Notes: generated by a model not told the origin, from the sequence alone. DNA of 64,000 nt from an uncultured Alphaproteobacteria bacterium (GCA_902518505.1 CABYGG010000005.1:1-64000), one strand, 5' to 3'. Shown: positions 30,831 through 40,331, numbered from the stretch's first letter. Program-made: numbers and translations.

Positions 30831-32333
30831 TTAGCTATTAAGATAAATCTCCCTAGCATCCATTATAATTTTTTCTGCAGCAGATTTTTCAACTCTTTTT
30901 TGTAGTATGCCATCTCTGCCCACTAATTCATCAGTTGCTAAATCTGCAAGGTCTTGACGTGAAAAGATATTGTTCTCAATCAATGTAGCTAAAATTTTAT
31001 TATCAAACTCTGAAATCCCTTTAACATAATCATCTAGTTTTGAAGATTGTATTAATTTCTCAAGTTCTGCCTTCTCGTTTTCCATATACTGCGTAGCACG
31101 CGCATATATCTCAGCAGCAAGCTCATTATCAAATCCTTCAATTTTTTCTATATCTTGGCTTGAAGCGTTAGCAATTTTTTCAATACTTGTATATCCCTCG
31201 ACCGCCAATAATTGTGCGATCATATCTTCGAGATCAAGTTTTTCAGCGAAAAGAGAAGTGATTTTTTTAAATTCCTCTTGTCTTCTTTCTGCATCTTCTT
31301 TTTCAGTTAATATGTCAATTTCAAGATTGGTAAGTATTGAAGCTAATTTTACATTTTGACCTCTTCTACCAATAGCAATACTTAACTGATCCTCAGGTAA
31401 TACTATCTCTACTCTATTTGAGTCTTCAAATTCATTAACCTTTGCAACTTGTGCAGGCGCAATGGCATTTTGAACATACATCGACCTTAGCTCTGACCAA
31501 TTTACGATATCGATTTTTTCACCTTGTAATTCATTAACAATGGCCTGAACTCTTGAACCTCTCATACCTACGCATGCCCCTACTGGATCGATGGACTTAT
31601 CGTTCGCACGAACTGTAATCTTTCCTCTGCTACCAGGGTCTCTTGCAACAGATAAAATTTCTATTTGACCCTCATATATTTCAGGTACTTCCTGTTCAAA
31701 TAATTTTGCCATAAACTGAGGGTGAGTTCTTGAAAGAAAAATTTGATGTCCTTTGGCCTCTTCTTTTATATCAAAAAAGTAAGCTCTAATACGATCACCA
31801 TTTTTAAAATTCTCTCTTGGAATGAGTTCATCTTTTCTCAAAAATCCCTCAGCTTTACCAAGATCAACAATAATATTTCCAAATTCAATTCTTTTTACAA
31901 TACCCGATAAAACTTCTCCGACGCGATCTTTGAAATCATTAAACTGTCTTCTTTTTTCAGCTTCTCTAACTCTAGAGTAAATAACTTGTCTTGCCATATT
32001 GGCTGTAACTCTTCCAAAGTTTACGGATGGTAAAGGAATTGTTATTTGTTTTCCAATTTCAGTATCAGCATCATATTTTTTAGCATGATCTAATAAAATT
32101 TGATTTGCCTGCAAAACAGGATCAATTTTTTCAACCACATCTTTAATGTGAGATAAACTTATATTTCCTGTCATACGGTCAATAGATGCTTTAATGTTAT
32201 TGTCCATTCCGTATTTTGATTTTCCAATAATTTCAAAAGACTCCTCAAGAGCCTCCATTACTATATCCATTTCGATGCCCTTCTCTTGTGAGACGACTTC
32301 GGCAACTTTTAATATTTCTGTGTTATTTAGCAT
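30831..32333 (-). CDS. nusA: Transcription termination/antitermination factor NusA
   Basis: RNA polymerase-associated elongation factor. The 500 residues show the N-terminal polymerase-binding domain (about 1-130), an S1 domain (VGEVLSGIVKRIEFGNIIVDLG), two KH domains (PVGACVGMRGSRVQAI and SIAIGRRGQNVKLA) and acidic C-terminal repeats with helix-hairpin-helix motifs. rimP, which nearly always precedes nusA, is absent; the gene upstream is trmB. A terminator-like hairpin sits 15 bases before the start codon. Confidence 0.96.
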   Translation of the reverse strand: MLNNTEILKVAEVVSQEKGIEMDIVMEALEESFEIIGKSKYGMDNNIKASIDRMTGNISLSHIKDVVEKIDPVLQANQILLDHAKKYDADTEIGKQITIPLPSVNFGRVTANMARQVIYSRVREAEKRRQFNDFKDRVGEVLSGIVKRIEFGNIIVDLGKAEGFLRKDELIPRENFKNGDRIRAYFFDIKEEAKGHQIFLSRTHPQFMAKLFEQEVPEIYEGQIEILSVARDPGSRGKITVRANDKSIDPVGACVGMRGSRVQAIVNELQGEKIDIVNWSELRSMYVQNAIAPAQVAKVNEFEDSNRVEIVLPEDQLSIAIGRRGQNVKLASILTNLEIDILTEKEDAERRQEEFKKITSLFAEKLDLEDMIAQLLAVEGYTSIEKIANASSQDIEKIEGFDNELAAEIYARATQYMENEKAELEKLIQSSKLDDYVKGISEFDNKILATLIENNIFSRQDLADLATDELVGRDGILQKRVEKSAAEKIIMDAREIYLNS

Positions 32334-32347
32334 TATCTTTTCTAGTT

Positions 32348-32372
32348 AAAAAAAAAGGCGGGATAACCCACC
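32348..32372 (-). terminator. Terminator-like hairpin in the nusA leader
   Basis: On the minus strand GGTGGG pairs with CCCGCC (one G-T pair) around a TTAT loop and is followed by nine Ts. It lies between the trmB stop and the nusA ATG, ending only 14 bases before that ATG, so it cannot simply end trmB and leave room for a nusA promoter. An attenuator read through under some conditions is more likely, comparable to leader terminators reported upstream of rimP-nusA in other proteobacteria. Confidence 0.75.
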
Positions 32373-32385
32373 TCCTCATCGTTGG

Positions 32386-33030
32386 TTAATAATTTTTAAG
32401 AACGCTAAAATAGAATAATTTATGATTTTTGTCTAAGGCTTTTTTCTCAAATTTAGTGTGTAAAGCGTTGGAATCACTATATTTCCAACATTTAGGGCTA
32501 ATATCTGGCATGGTGTATTTAAACTTTTTCATCAAGGCTAAAGCTTCAATAAAATAGTCACCATGATCAGTTGCAAAACGAAAAAATCCATTTTTTTTTA
32601 GTTTTTTAGTGAGATCTTTTACAAGGAGTTGATTAACAGTTCGTCTTTTTTTATGTTTATTTTTTGGCCACGGATCTGGAAAATATATTCTTATTTCTTG
32701 AAGATAATTGTTTGGTATGAATGGTAAAAGATCTTGAATGTTTAAATGGAATACTTGAAGATTTTTCAAATTATCATCAACAGAGTTTCTGATAGCTCTT
32801 AGAACTCCATCAGCAAAAATATCACAACCAATAAAGTTAATTTTTGAATATAGTTTTGCATCTTCACTAATTTTTTCTCCATCACCAATTCCAATTTCTA
32901 AAATTCTTGGTGTTTTGATTTTATTAAATAATCTTTTGTTTGGTTCTTTAAGAAATTTTGAGTATTGCTCGAGTCTTACAAATGACTTTCCTTTTTTTCT
33001 ACCAAAGTATTTATTTTTTGATTCGAACAT
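32386..33030 (-). CDS. trmB: tRNA (guanine-N7)-methyltransferase
   Basis: Methylates G46 in the tRNA variable loop using SAM. The 214 residues have the Rossmann SAM loop EIGIGDGE and the family motif IYFPDPWPKNKHKKRRTVN, which is diagnostic. The start overlaps the lnt end by 20 bases. In related genomes metK precedes and rimP follows trmB; both are missing from this position. Confidence 0.95.
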   Translation of the reverse strand: MFESKNKYFGRKKGKSFVRLEQYSKFLKEPNKRLFNKIKTPRILEIGIGDGEKISEDAKLYSKINFIGCDIFADGVLRAIRNSVDDNLKNLQVFHLNIQDLLPFIPNNYLQEIRIYFPDPWPKNKHKKRRTVNQLLVKDLTKKLKKNGFFRFATDHGDYFIEALALMKKFKYTMPDISPKCWKYSDSNALHTKFEKKALDKNHKLFYFSVLKNY

Positions 33031-34510
33031 ATAAAAGACTAACTAAAAACATTAAGAAAATTATAAGAGTAACTGGAAATAAAGTTGATGAACAATTTGA
33101 TTTATATTTATTAATTGGATATTGATAATAGAGGTAACCTTTTTTGTTTGTTGGAATAGTCTCAATAATTTTACCCGAATAATCAACAACAGATGTAATA
33201 CCTGAAGGAGTTGATCTTATGAGAGGTTTTTGGAATTCAACACTTCTTAAAAGGGAATTAGCCATGTGTTGATGCGGCCCGTACCATTTACCAAACCAAG
33301 AGTCATTGGAAATTTGTATCACCAAATCTGCATTACAAACCTCAGTATTAATTGATTTATAATTAAAAATAGACTCAAAACAAATCATTGGAACAGCATT
33401 TATACTTTTGGGTAATTTTAAAATTTTTTGATTAGTTCCAGGAGTATAGTTCATTCCTAAATTTAAAAACTTGCTTACAATAGGTTTTACAAAGGGAATG
33501 TATTCTCCAAATAAAACCAACTTTTGTTTATCATAAAAATCAATAATCTTTCCTTGATGATCAATGATATATAGACGATTAAATAATTGGTTTTTCTCAA
33601 TAGCGCTCGACCCAACTATTATTTTTTGATCCTCGTTAATTAAAGAGGATAATCTACTAAGAAGTCCGTCCCTGTTATTCAAATCAATTGGTAATGAGCC
33701 TTCAGGCCAAATAATTAAATCTACTTTTGGAGAATTTGTGAGAGCTTCTAAGGTTAATTTTTCATATATTTCAAGGTTTCTTAGAACGTCAAATTCTACT
33801 AATGACTCATAAAGATTAGGTTGAATTAAAAGAATGTTTAGAGTTTCATTACTTGTTTTTCTCTCAGTATTATTTTCAAAAAAACCAAATGCATAAATTA
33901 AAACAAGCACCGATGATAAACTAAAAGTTACAACTTTATTTTTGCAATAGAGAAAATAAATAATTAAACCCACAATCAAATGGATAACTAATCCCAAACC
34001 ATAAACGCCTAAAAATGGTAGTGACTTTAAGATCCATATATTTTTGTAATATATAATTGCACTAGGATTCCAAGGGAAGCCTCCAAAAATAAATTCCTTT
34101 AGTATTTCTACTATAGATAAACCTAGTGGTAATAAGAAAATCTGTAATAATTTTTTTTTAAATGTAACTAAGATGAGAATTGTTGCTGAATAATGTAGGA
34201 ATGCAATAAATATAGAGAGTAAACCAACTAAAATAATACCTAAGAATAAATATCTAAAACCTCCTGAATAAAAGGACTGAGTAATCCAACTTAATGTAAT
34301 TATTTGAGTAAATAAGAAAAAATAAAATATGTTTTTTTTTGAAAAATTATTATTAGTTAGGATATTATAAAAAATGATTGAAAATGATAAGTAATAGAAA
34401 ACAGATACTCCAAATGGAGGAAGAGAAAATACATAAACAATAGAAAAAATAATTATTAAGTTTATTGGCCTAGAGAGATAGGTCAGTAGATTATTGAGAT
34501 TTGACACCAC
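33011..34510 (-). CDS. lnt: Apolipoprotein N-acyltransferase
   Basis: Inner-membrane enzyme that adds the third acyl chain to lipoproteins. About 499 residues: several N-terminal transmembrane helices (to about 205), a periplasmic nitrilase-like domain with the Glu of IIWPEGSLP, the Lys of DKQKLVLFGEY and the Cys of MICFESIF, and a C-terminal transmembrane helix. No ATG is available near the start. GTG at 34510 or 34507 is most plausible (TTG at 34525 is possible), giving about 20 bases of overlap with corC. Confidence 0.92.
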   Translation of the reverse strand: MVSNLNNLLTYLSRPINLIIIFSIVYVFSLPPFGVSVFYYLSFSIIFYNILTNNNFSKKNIFYFFLFTQIITLSWITQSFYSGGFRYLFLGIILVGLLSIFIAFLHYSATILILVTFKKKLLQIFLLPLGLSIVEILKEFIFGGFPWNPSAIIYYKNIWILKSLPFLGVYGLGLVIHLIVGLIIYFLYCKNKVVTFSLSSVLVLIYAFGFFENNTERKTSNETLNILLIQPNLYESLVEFDVLRNLEIYEKLTLEALTNSPKVDLIIWPEGSLPIDLNNRDGLLSRLSSLINEDQKIIVGSSAIEKNQLFNRLYIIDHQGKIIDFYDKQKLVLFGEYIPFVKPIVSKFLNLGMNYTPGTNQKILKLPKSINAVPMICFESIFNYKSINTEVCNADLVIQISNDSWFGKWYGPHQHMANSLLRSVEFQKPLIRSTPSGITSVVDYSGKIIETIPTNKKGYLYYQYPINKYKSNCSSTLFPVTLIIFLMFLVSLLYVRIKK

Positions 34511-35318
34511 TAACCACAACTTCAAGAATTTTTCTTGTTGATACCTTGTGAATGGTGAAAGATAATTTTTTATTTATTGTAAATTTTTCTTTTTTCTTTG
34601 GTATACGACCAGCTATATTAAAGATGATACCGCCTATAGTTCCAACATCCTCTTTTAAATCATCTGGGATATTGACATCAAATTCTCTTTCAAAATCATC
34701 AACAAGCATTGCAGCATCCATAATTATATTATTATTTTTTTGCCGAAACATTGGTGCTTCATCCTTATCGTGTTCGTCTTCAATCTCACCTACTATTTCT
34801 TCCACTAAGTCTTCGATGGTAACCAAACCAGTAACACTATTAAATTCATCCATAACAATTGCTAAATGGATGTTTTGTTTTTTCATTATTTGAAGAAGAT
34901 TAAAAACAGGTGTAGCGGAGGGAATATAAATGACCTCTCTTAACAAACTCTTGATATTAAAAGACTTATTGTTGATTTTCTTGAACAAATCCTTGATATG
35001 AACCATTCCCAAGCAATGTTCTAAATCCTTTTTTACGACTGGCATTCTTGAGTGAGCTTCTTTATTGATAATTTTAATGATGTTTTCTTTATCGATATTT
35101 TGATCAATAAAAATTATTTCACCTCTTGGAACCATTACATCATCAACAGTTTTTTTGTGTACCTTTAAAAGATTATTGAAGATTTTCTTTTCTTCATTCT
35201 TGGCAATACCTGAACTATCTGAAGTCGCTGAGATAAGATCAATAATATCTTTTTTAAAATTCTCGTCTTGAATCAGTTCTTTGACTAACTTTATCGCTAA
35301 ATTTTTTTTAATTTTCAT
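34491..35318 (-). CDS. CBS-domain hemolysin/CorC-type protein
   Basis: CorC/HlyC family protein of 275 residues: a paired CBS domain (about 60-190) with DVMVPRGEI at its start and VTGLVTIEDLVEEIVGEIEDE after it, then a CorC_HlyC C-terminal domain. No DUF21 membrane domain is present. The family is linked to magnesium or cobalt handling, but its exact role is unsettled. Position between ybeY and lnt is the standard alphaproteobacterial order. Confidence 0.88.
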   Translation of the reverse strand: MKIKKNLAIKLVKELIQDENFKKDIIDLISATSDSSGIAKNEEKKIFNNLLKVHKKTVDDVMVPRGEIIFIDQNIDKENIIKIINKEAHSRMPVVKKDLEHCLGMVHIKDLFKKINNKSFNIKSLLREVIYIPSATPVFNLLQIMKKQNIHLAIVMDEFNSVTGLVTIEDLVEEIVGEIEDEHDKDEAPMFRQKNNNIIMDAAMLVDDFEREFDVNIPDDLKEDVGTIGGIIFNIAGRIPKKKEKFTINKKLSFTIHKVSTRKILEVVVSGVKSQ

Positions 35319-35757
35319 GTACTTTTTTTAAACCTAATAGTTTCATCAGTGTGTTTTCTAAAAATCTCATATTACTTCTCGATTGTTTATCGTAATGATG
35401 ATAACCAAATAAATGATGTAATCCATGACTCACTAGCATAAAGAAATTTTGTTCGTTAATTTTTTTATTGCGATTTAAAATATAACTATCTGCAATAGCA
35501 ATATCACCAGAAAAGTCTCCGTCAGGAAAAGATAACACATCAGTTATTTTATTTTTATTTTTAAATTTTTTATTCATGCTTTTGATTTCTTCATTAGAAA
35601 CTATTTTTATTGTCAGTTGTGTTTGATGATCAGCTTGATGGATTGTTTGAAAATATTCTGACAACTTTTTTAACTTTTCTTTGGAGGATTTTAGAAATTG
35701 CTCTAAATTCTTGTCTCCAATTATCTCAATCACAAATTTTTTATTACTAATCCTCAA
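35308..35757 (-). CDS. ybeY: Endoribonuclease YbeY
   Basis: Metal-dependent RNase acting in 16S rRNA 3'-end maturation and ribosome quality control. The 149 residues carry the zinc motif HGLHHLFGYHH, which keeps the three His ligands of the HGxLHLxGYDH consensus (the usual Asp is His). TDVLSFPDGD upstream is also typical. It sits between phoH and corC as in most proteobacteria, overlapping corC by 11 bases. Confidence 0.92.
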   Translation of the reverse strand: MRISNKKFVIEIIGDKNLEQFLKSSKEKLKKLSEYFQTIHQADHQTQLTIKIVSNEEIKSMNKKFKNKNKITDVLSFPDGDFSGDIAIADSYILNRNKKINEQNFFMLVSHGLHHLFGYHHYDKQSRSNMRFLENTLMKLLGLKKVHEN

Positions 35758-35759
35758 AA

Positions 35760-36716
35760 TTACTTATCGTAAGCATTAATTATTTTTTCTACTAGTGTGT
35801 GTCTACATACATCACTACTATTTAAATGAACAAACCCAATGTCTTTAACTTTTTCTAATTTCTCCATTGCATCCTGCATTCCACTTTTTGCATTATCGGG
35901 TAAATCTTTTTGACTTAAATCTCCCGTGATTACCATTTTTGAGTTTTGTCCTAACCTAGTTAAGAACATTTTCATCTGTGTCGATAGGGTGTTTTGTGCT
36001 TCATCTAAAATTATAAAAGATTTATTTAAAGTTCTTCCTCTCATAAAGGCAAGAGGGGCTATTTCTATTAGATTATTTACCATTTTTCGGTCAATTTCCT
36101 CACCTGGCATCATCTCATACAAGGCATCGTAAAGTGGTCGTAAATAGGGATCAATTTTCTCTTTCATATCTCCAGGTAAAAAACCTAATCGTTCACCCGC
36201 TTCAACTGCTGGTCTTGATAATATTAATCGATTAATTTTTCCTTCTACAAAAAGACTAACTGCATATGCAACAGCTAAGTACGTTTTTCCTGTTCCCGCT
36301 GGACCAACAGCAAAAACGACATCTTTTGATCTCATTTCTTTTAAAAAGAGTTCTTGGTTTTTAGTCTTGGGATAAATTGTTTTTAATTTTGTATTGATTT
36401 GAAATTTCTGATCTTGTTCGATTTGTTCTTTGATATATGTAGGTTTTGCTAAATCAATATTGTTTTCTATTTCTTCTGCAGAAATATCGTTATTCTTCAA
36501 TTTTTGATATAAGCCTTGAATAATAAAGTAGGCTTTTTCAACTGGATCTCTATTGCCTTTTATAGATAGAAGGTTGCCTCTTGTGTATAGCTTTACTTTA
36601 AATTTATTCTCTAAGACCTTTAAATTTTTATCGTGGTAACCAAATAGGCTTGATAGAAATTGATTATCCTCAAACTCGAGTTGTTTTTGATGGGAAGAAA
36701 TATTTACAGGGCTCAA
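35760..36716 (-). CDS. PhoH-like ATPase
   Basis: P-loop ATPase of the PhoH family, linked to RNA metabolism with YbeY. The 318 residues have Walker A GPAGTGKTYLA (about 137), Walker B FIILDEAQNT and the sensor region MVITGDLSQKDLP. An N-terminal KH-like segment (about 35-75) is also present. The TTG start directly follows the miaB stop TAG. Despite the name and the nearby pho genes, this member is the constitutive one of the miaB-ybeY cluster. Confidence 0.92.
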   Translation of the reverse strand: MSPVNISSHQKQLEFEDNQFLSSLFGYHDKNLKVLENKFKVKLYTRGNLLSIKGNRDPVEKAYFIIQGLYQKLKNNDISAEEIENNIDLAKPTYIKEQIEQDQKFQINTKLKTIYPKTKNQELFLKEMRSKDVVFAVGPAGTGKTYLAVAYAVSLFVEGKINRLILSRPAVEAGERLGFLPGDMKEKIDPYLRPLYDALYEMMPGEEIDRKMVNNLIEIAPLAFMRGRTLNKSFIILDEAQNTLSTQMKMFLTRLGQNSKMVITGDLSQKDLPDNAKSGMQDAMEKLEKVKDIGFVHLNSSDVCRHTLVEKIINAYDK

Positions 36717-38045
36717 CTAAATTTTTTCTCCCAATAATGAGTGTGTTAAAACCTCTTTGATTTGCACAGGAATTATTTGACCTATTATTTCTTTTTCTCC
36801 CTGCAGGGCTACACTTTGATTAAATTGTGACTTGCCTTTGATTTGTCCCGAGTGTTTACCAGCACCATCAATTAATACTTGCACTGTCTTTTTTACAAAC
36901 TGGTTGTTGTATTCAATTTGTTGTTCATTGAGTAAATCTTGTGTGATCTTTAATCGCTCATTGAGAATTGCTTCATCTATTTCTTCACGATCGGCTGCAG
37001 GTGTACCTGGTCTTGGGCTATACTTAAAAGAATAAGAATTCATGTATTTAACTCTTTCAATTAGATCGATTGTGTCTTCAAAATCTTTGTCTGTTTCTCC
37101 AGGAAAACCAATAATAAAGTCCGAGGAAAGTGCTATATCGGGTTTTACTTTTCTGACCTTTTCGATGATTTCAAAATAATAATCCCTAGTATGTTTTCTA
37201 TTCATTAATTTTAAAACTTTGTCAGAACCTGATTGAACAGGAAGGTGAAGATAGGGCATAAGTTTTGAGTTTTCACCATGAAGGGAAATTAGGTCATCAG
37301 TCATATTCACAGGGTGACTTGTAGAATAGGTAATTCTTTCAACTCCATCTATTAAACTAATACTGTTAATAAGAGTTGCTAGATTATTTGATTGACCTTG
37401 AGTGTCTAAACCATGATAGGCGTTAACATTTTGACCTAAAAGTGTGAATTCCACCACCCCCTGATCAATTAAAGATTTAACCTCATCAGAGATTTCCTTA
37501 ACTGTTCTTGAATATTCTGATCCTCTTGTATAAGGAACAACGCAGAAATGACAAAACTTATCACAGCCTTCTTGGATAGTCACAAATGCAGATTTATTCG
37601 ATGTATTCGTTTTAATATGATTGAGCGTGTCAAATTTTTCAATCACATCAAATTCAGTGATAGAGGTTTTTGGTAAGTTATTTTTATCTAAAAATTTATT
37701 TAATGACTGAATAGATTGTGGTCCGATCACTAAGTCCACGTAAGGTGCCCTTTTTTGAATTAATTCACCTTCAGCTTGAGCTACACAACCAGCAACAATA
37801 ACTTTTTGATCTTCTTTCCCCTTTTTATGAATTTTTCCTAAATCTGAAAATGTTTTTTCTGTTGCCTTTTCACGGATGTGGCAAGTATTTAAAACTACAT
37901 AGTCTGCATTTTGAAAGTCATCGGTTTGATTAATATTATGCGATAGAAAAATATCTTTCATTTTATCAGAGTCATAAACATTCATCTGACAACCAAATGT
38001 TCTAATATAAAATTTCTTATTTGATGGCATTAAGGGATTTTGCAA
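36717..38045 (-). CDS. miaB: tRNA-2-methylthio-N6-dimethylallyladenosine synthase
   Basis: Radical-SAM methylthiotransferase acting on A37 of tRNAs. About 440 residues: N-terminal UPF0004 domain with three cysteines (GCQMN, NTCHIREKA, AGCVAQ) for the auxiliary cluster, radical-SAM motif CDKFCHFCVVPYTRG, and a C-terminal TRAM domain. The start is ATG 38045 or 38030; both lie within the end of rimI. Confidence 0.95.
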   Translation of the reverse strand: MQNPLMPSNKKFYIRTFGCQMNVYDSDKMKDIFLSHNINQTDDFQNADYVVLNTCHIREKATEKTFSDLGKIHKKGKEDQKVIVAGCVAQAEGELIQKRAPYVDLVIGPQSIQSLNKFLDKNNLPKTSITEFDVIEKFDTLNHIKTNTSNKSAFVTIQEGCDKFCHFCVVPYTRGSEYSRTVKEISDEVKSLIDQGVVEFTLLGQNVNAYHGLDTQGQSNNLATLINSISLIDGVERITYSTSHPVNMTDDLISLHGENSKLMPYLHLPVQSGSDKVLKLMNRKHTRDYYFEIIEKVRKVKPDIALSSDFIIGFPGETDKDFEDTIDLIERVKYMNSYSFKYSPRPGTPAADREEIDEAILNERLKITQDLLNEQQIEYNNQFVKKTVQVLIDGAGKHSGQIKGKSQFNQSVALQGEKEIIGQIIPVQIKEVLTHSLLGEKI

Positions 38046-38496
38046 ACAAAATTGCGTCTTGCGTATTTGGAGCGTTTATAGACTTACTCCGATAATAGTT
38101 TTTTCTTTCATTGTAGGCTTTATAGCCTAATTTTTCATAAAGTTTAATAGCAAATTTATTAATAGCACTCGCTTCCAGAAAGATTTTAAATGATTTTCCA
38201 GTACTTTTTAGTTGTTTTTCAAGCTCTTCTAAAATCATTCTTCCCAACCCTTGGTTTCTAAATTCAGGCAAAACAGCAATATGTAAAATTTCAAATTCAC
38301 TGACCTTTTGATCTTGATATAAAAAATGTCCTATCAAAGCACCTTTGACGTTAGTTTGATCTAGAAGATAAATATTAAAACTTGTTTCTTTATTGAGGTG
38401 AAGCTCAATATCTTTTTCACTCCAATTAATCTCTAGTTGGTCTTTATGATTGATAATCCAATTTTTAGAATCAGACAGAGTATGTGTAAAGTTCAA
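38017..38496 (-). CDS. rimI: GNAT acetyltransferase, RimI-like
   Basis: GCN5-type N-acetyltransferase of 159 residues with the acetyl-CoA loop PEFRNQGLGRMILEELEKQLK and a C-terminal KLYEKLGYKAYNERKNYY, both typical of RimI, which acetylates the N terminus of ribosomal protein S18. Its place directly before miaB supports this; in relatives tsaB precedes it, but here tsaB is elsewhere. Overlaps miaB by about 29 bases. The substrate is inferred. Confidence 0.83.
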   Translation of the reverse strand: MNFTHTLSDSKNWIINHKDQLEINWSEKDIELHLNKETSFNIYLLDQTNVKGALIGHFLYQDQKVSEFEILHIAVLPEFRNQGLGRMILEELEKQLKSTGKSFKIFLEASAINKFAIKLYEKLGYKAYNERKNYYRSKSINAPNTQDAILFAKSLNAIK

Positions 38497-39485
38497 GCCA
38501 CAATATTATCATAAAAAACCTTGGAACACTCATACCAGTTAAATTTTTTTGTATATTCTTGACATTTTTTTCGATCGATAGTCAAACAATTCAAAACATT
38601 ATCTTTTAAGTTATCACCAATAAAACCGTTGACCCCATTAACAATAATATCTTTAGGACCTGTTACATCATAAGCAGCGACTGGTGTGCCGGTTGCATTT
38701 GCCTCAGTTACCACATTTCCAAAGGTATCAGTCTTGCTAGGGAAAACCATTACATCTGAACTAGCATAGTAATTCACTAAATTCTGGCCAAACTGGTAAC
38801 CAACAAATTTTATATCTGTATATTTTTTTTTTAGTTTATTTAACTGTGGTCCATCGCCAACGACAACTTTAGTACCTTCTAAATCTAAATCTAAAAAAGC
38901 TTGAATATTTTTTTCAGTAGCCACTCGACCGATATAAGAAAATATTGGTCCCGGGCCTAAGTCTAATTTTTGATAGTTGCCAAATTTTTGATGATCGACA
39001 CCTCTTGACCAAACAACGGTATTTTTAAAATTCATATTTATTAATTCGGCCTGCATGGATGGGGTAGGAACAAGAACTTTTTTCGCTTTATTGTGAAAAT
39101 GCTTTATGAAGAAGTAAAAGAAACTTGCAGGTATTTTTATACGTTGTTGAATATACTCAGGGAAACGAGTATGAAATGAAGTTGTAAAAATAATTTTTTC
39201 TGAAAGACATATTTTTCTGGCCAAAAAACCTAGGGGCCCCTCTGTAGCAATGTGAATATGATCAGGATTGATCTGATCCATCATATTTTTCAATGTTTTT
39301 TTGCGAGTAATCACAACTTTAATCTCATTATACGAAGGAAGGCCAAAGCGAACTTTAAATAACTCAGGGTGTATTACTTCTACCTGCATACCCATTTTTT
39401 CCAATTCCGGTATGGTATTCAGATAAGAACGGACGACGCCGTTTACCTGAGGTTTCCATGCATCTGTTACTAATAATAATTTCAA
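38493..39485 (-). CDS. Glycosyltransferase family 1/4, probable diacylglycerol glycosyltransferase (Agt-like)
   Basis: GT-B fold glycosyltransferase of 330 residues: N-terminal LVTDAWKPQVNGVVRSYLN, nucleotide-sugar domain with YIGRVATEKN (about 185) and the donor-binding MVFPSKTDTFGNVVTEANATGTPVAA (about 255). It overlaps the plcP-like gene by four bases. In marine alphaproteobacteria such a pair (plcP-agt) makes sugar lipids from diacylglycerol released from phospholipids during phosphate starvation. I infer that role here from the pairing, the Pho-like element upstream of plcP, and the nearby pst-pho genes. The sugar cannot be told from sequence. Confidence 0.75.
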   Translation of the reverse strand: MKLLLVTDAWKPQVNGVVRSYLNTIPELEKMGMQVEVIHPELFKVRFGLPSYNEIKVVITRKKTLKNMMDQINPDHIHIATEGPLGFLARKICLSEKIIFTTSFHTRFPEYIQQRIKIPASFFYFFIKHFHNKAKKVLVPTPSMQAELINMNFKNTVVWSRGVDHQKFGNYQKLDLGPGPIFSYIGRVATEKNIQAFLDLDLEGTKVVVGDGPQLNKLKKKYTDIKFVGYQFGQNLVNYYASSDVMVFPSKTDTFGNVVTEANATGTPVAAYDVTGPKDIIVNGVNGFIGDNLKDNVLNCLTIDRKKCQEYTKKFNWYECSKVFYDNIVA

Positions 39486-40270
39486 GCTACAGATACCTTA
39501 TTAAGAGTTTGTTTTTCTAAAGACTGGATTTTTTTTTCATTCCAAAAGACTAACTCCAAGTTGCCTTTAAAGTCCTCAACCATTGCACTACAGCTATCTA
39601 CCCAATCTCCTAGATTATGATATGTCTTGTCACCAATTTTTTTTATTTGGGGATGGTGAATATGACCACAAACAATTCCATCACAATTATTTTTTTTTAT
39701 TCTCTCAAGACATGCATTTTCAAAATTTTCAATATATCGTTGAGCATCTTTTACTCGTGTTTTTAAATATCCTGATAAAGACCAATACGAAAGACCAAGT
39801 TTTCTTCGACAGAAATTTAAAATATTATTAAACCAAACAGAGTAGTCATAAAGGACGGCACCTATCTTTGCTAACCATTTTGAATTTAGAACTATTCCAT
39901 CAAATTCATGCCCATGCATTAAGAGAAGTCTTTTATTGTTCGCTGTTGTATGAATTCTATTTTTTCGAACTTTAATGTTTGCAAATGAAAAACCACAATA
40001 ATCTGAAAAAACTTCATCATGGTTTCCAGGTATATAATAGACTTTGGTACCTGAGCGTGCTTTTCGTAAAACTTTTTGTATGAAAGTATTAAAATCAGGA
40101 TTCCAAAACCAATTTTTTTTTAGACGCCATCCGTCTATAATATCTCCAAGTAAATAAAGATGATCACAATCATTATATTTTAAAAAGTGTAAGAGCTCCT
40201 TTACTTTTGAAGCACGTATGCCAATATGAATGTCTGAAATAAATATAGATCGATGTTTTTTGATTTGCAT
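39482..40270 (-). CDS. PlcP-like metallophosphoesterase (phospholipase C type)
   Basis: Calcineurin-like phosphoesterase of 262 residues with all metal-site motifs: SDIHIG (D13, H15), GDIIDGWR (D43), GNHDE (N83, H84), MHGHEFD (119-124) and GHIHHPQ. Sequence around LGDIIDGWRLKKNWFW and RKARSGTKVYYIPGNHDE resembles the alphaproteobacterial PlcP family, annotated as LpxH-like, whose members remove the head group from phosphatidylcholine or phosphatidylglycerol under phosphate starvation. LpxH of lipid A synthesis is the alternative, but the adjacent glycosyltransferase and an upstream copy of the 17-base Pho-like element favour PlcP. Confidence 0.8.
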   Translation of the reverse strand: MQIKKHRSIFISDIHIGIRASKVKELLHFLKYNDCDHLYLLGDIIDGWRLKKNWFWNPDFNTFIQKVLRKARSGTKVYYIPGNHDEVFSDYCGFSFANIKVRKNRIHTTANNKRLLLMHGHEFDGIVLNSKWLAKIGAVLYDYSVWFNNILNFCRRKLGLSYWSLSGYLKTRVKDAQRYIENFENACLERIKKNNCDGIVCGHIHHPQIKKIGDKTYHNLGDWVDSCSAMVEDFKGNLELVFWNEKKIQSLEKQTLNKVSVA

Positions 40271-40314
40271 AGAATCTAAAAATAGATATATCTACGATTG
40301 ATAGTATTGAGGAT

Positions 40315-40331
40315 TGTTAAAGTTTTATTAA
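40315..40331 (-). promoter_or_regulatory. Pho-box-like 17-base element upstream of plcP
   Basis: On the minus strand TTAATAAAACTTTAACA, identical to copies upstream of pstS and of the ATP-grasp gene. It contains the half-sites TTAATAA and TTAACAA at an 11-bp step, the PhoB half-site spacing. It ends 44 bases before the plcP ATG. On the other side it touches the ATG of the SET gene (40332) directly. Confidence 0.6.

Noticed and set aside
39482-40270. Reading the metallophosphoesterase as LpxH of lipid A synthesis
   Set aside because: The sequence around the GDIIDGWR and GNHDE motifs, the four-base overlap with a diacylglycerol-type glycosyltransferase and the upstream Pho-like element fit PlcP better. 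No other lipid A gene is near. It is kept as an alternative only.
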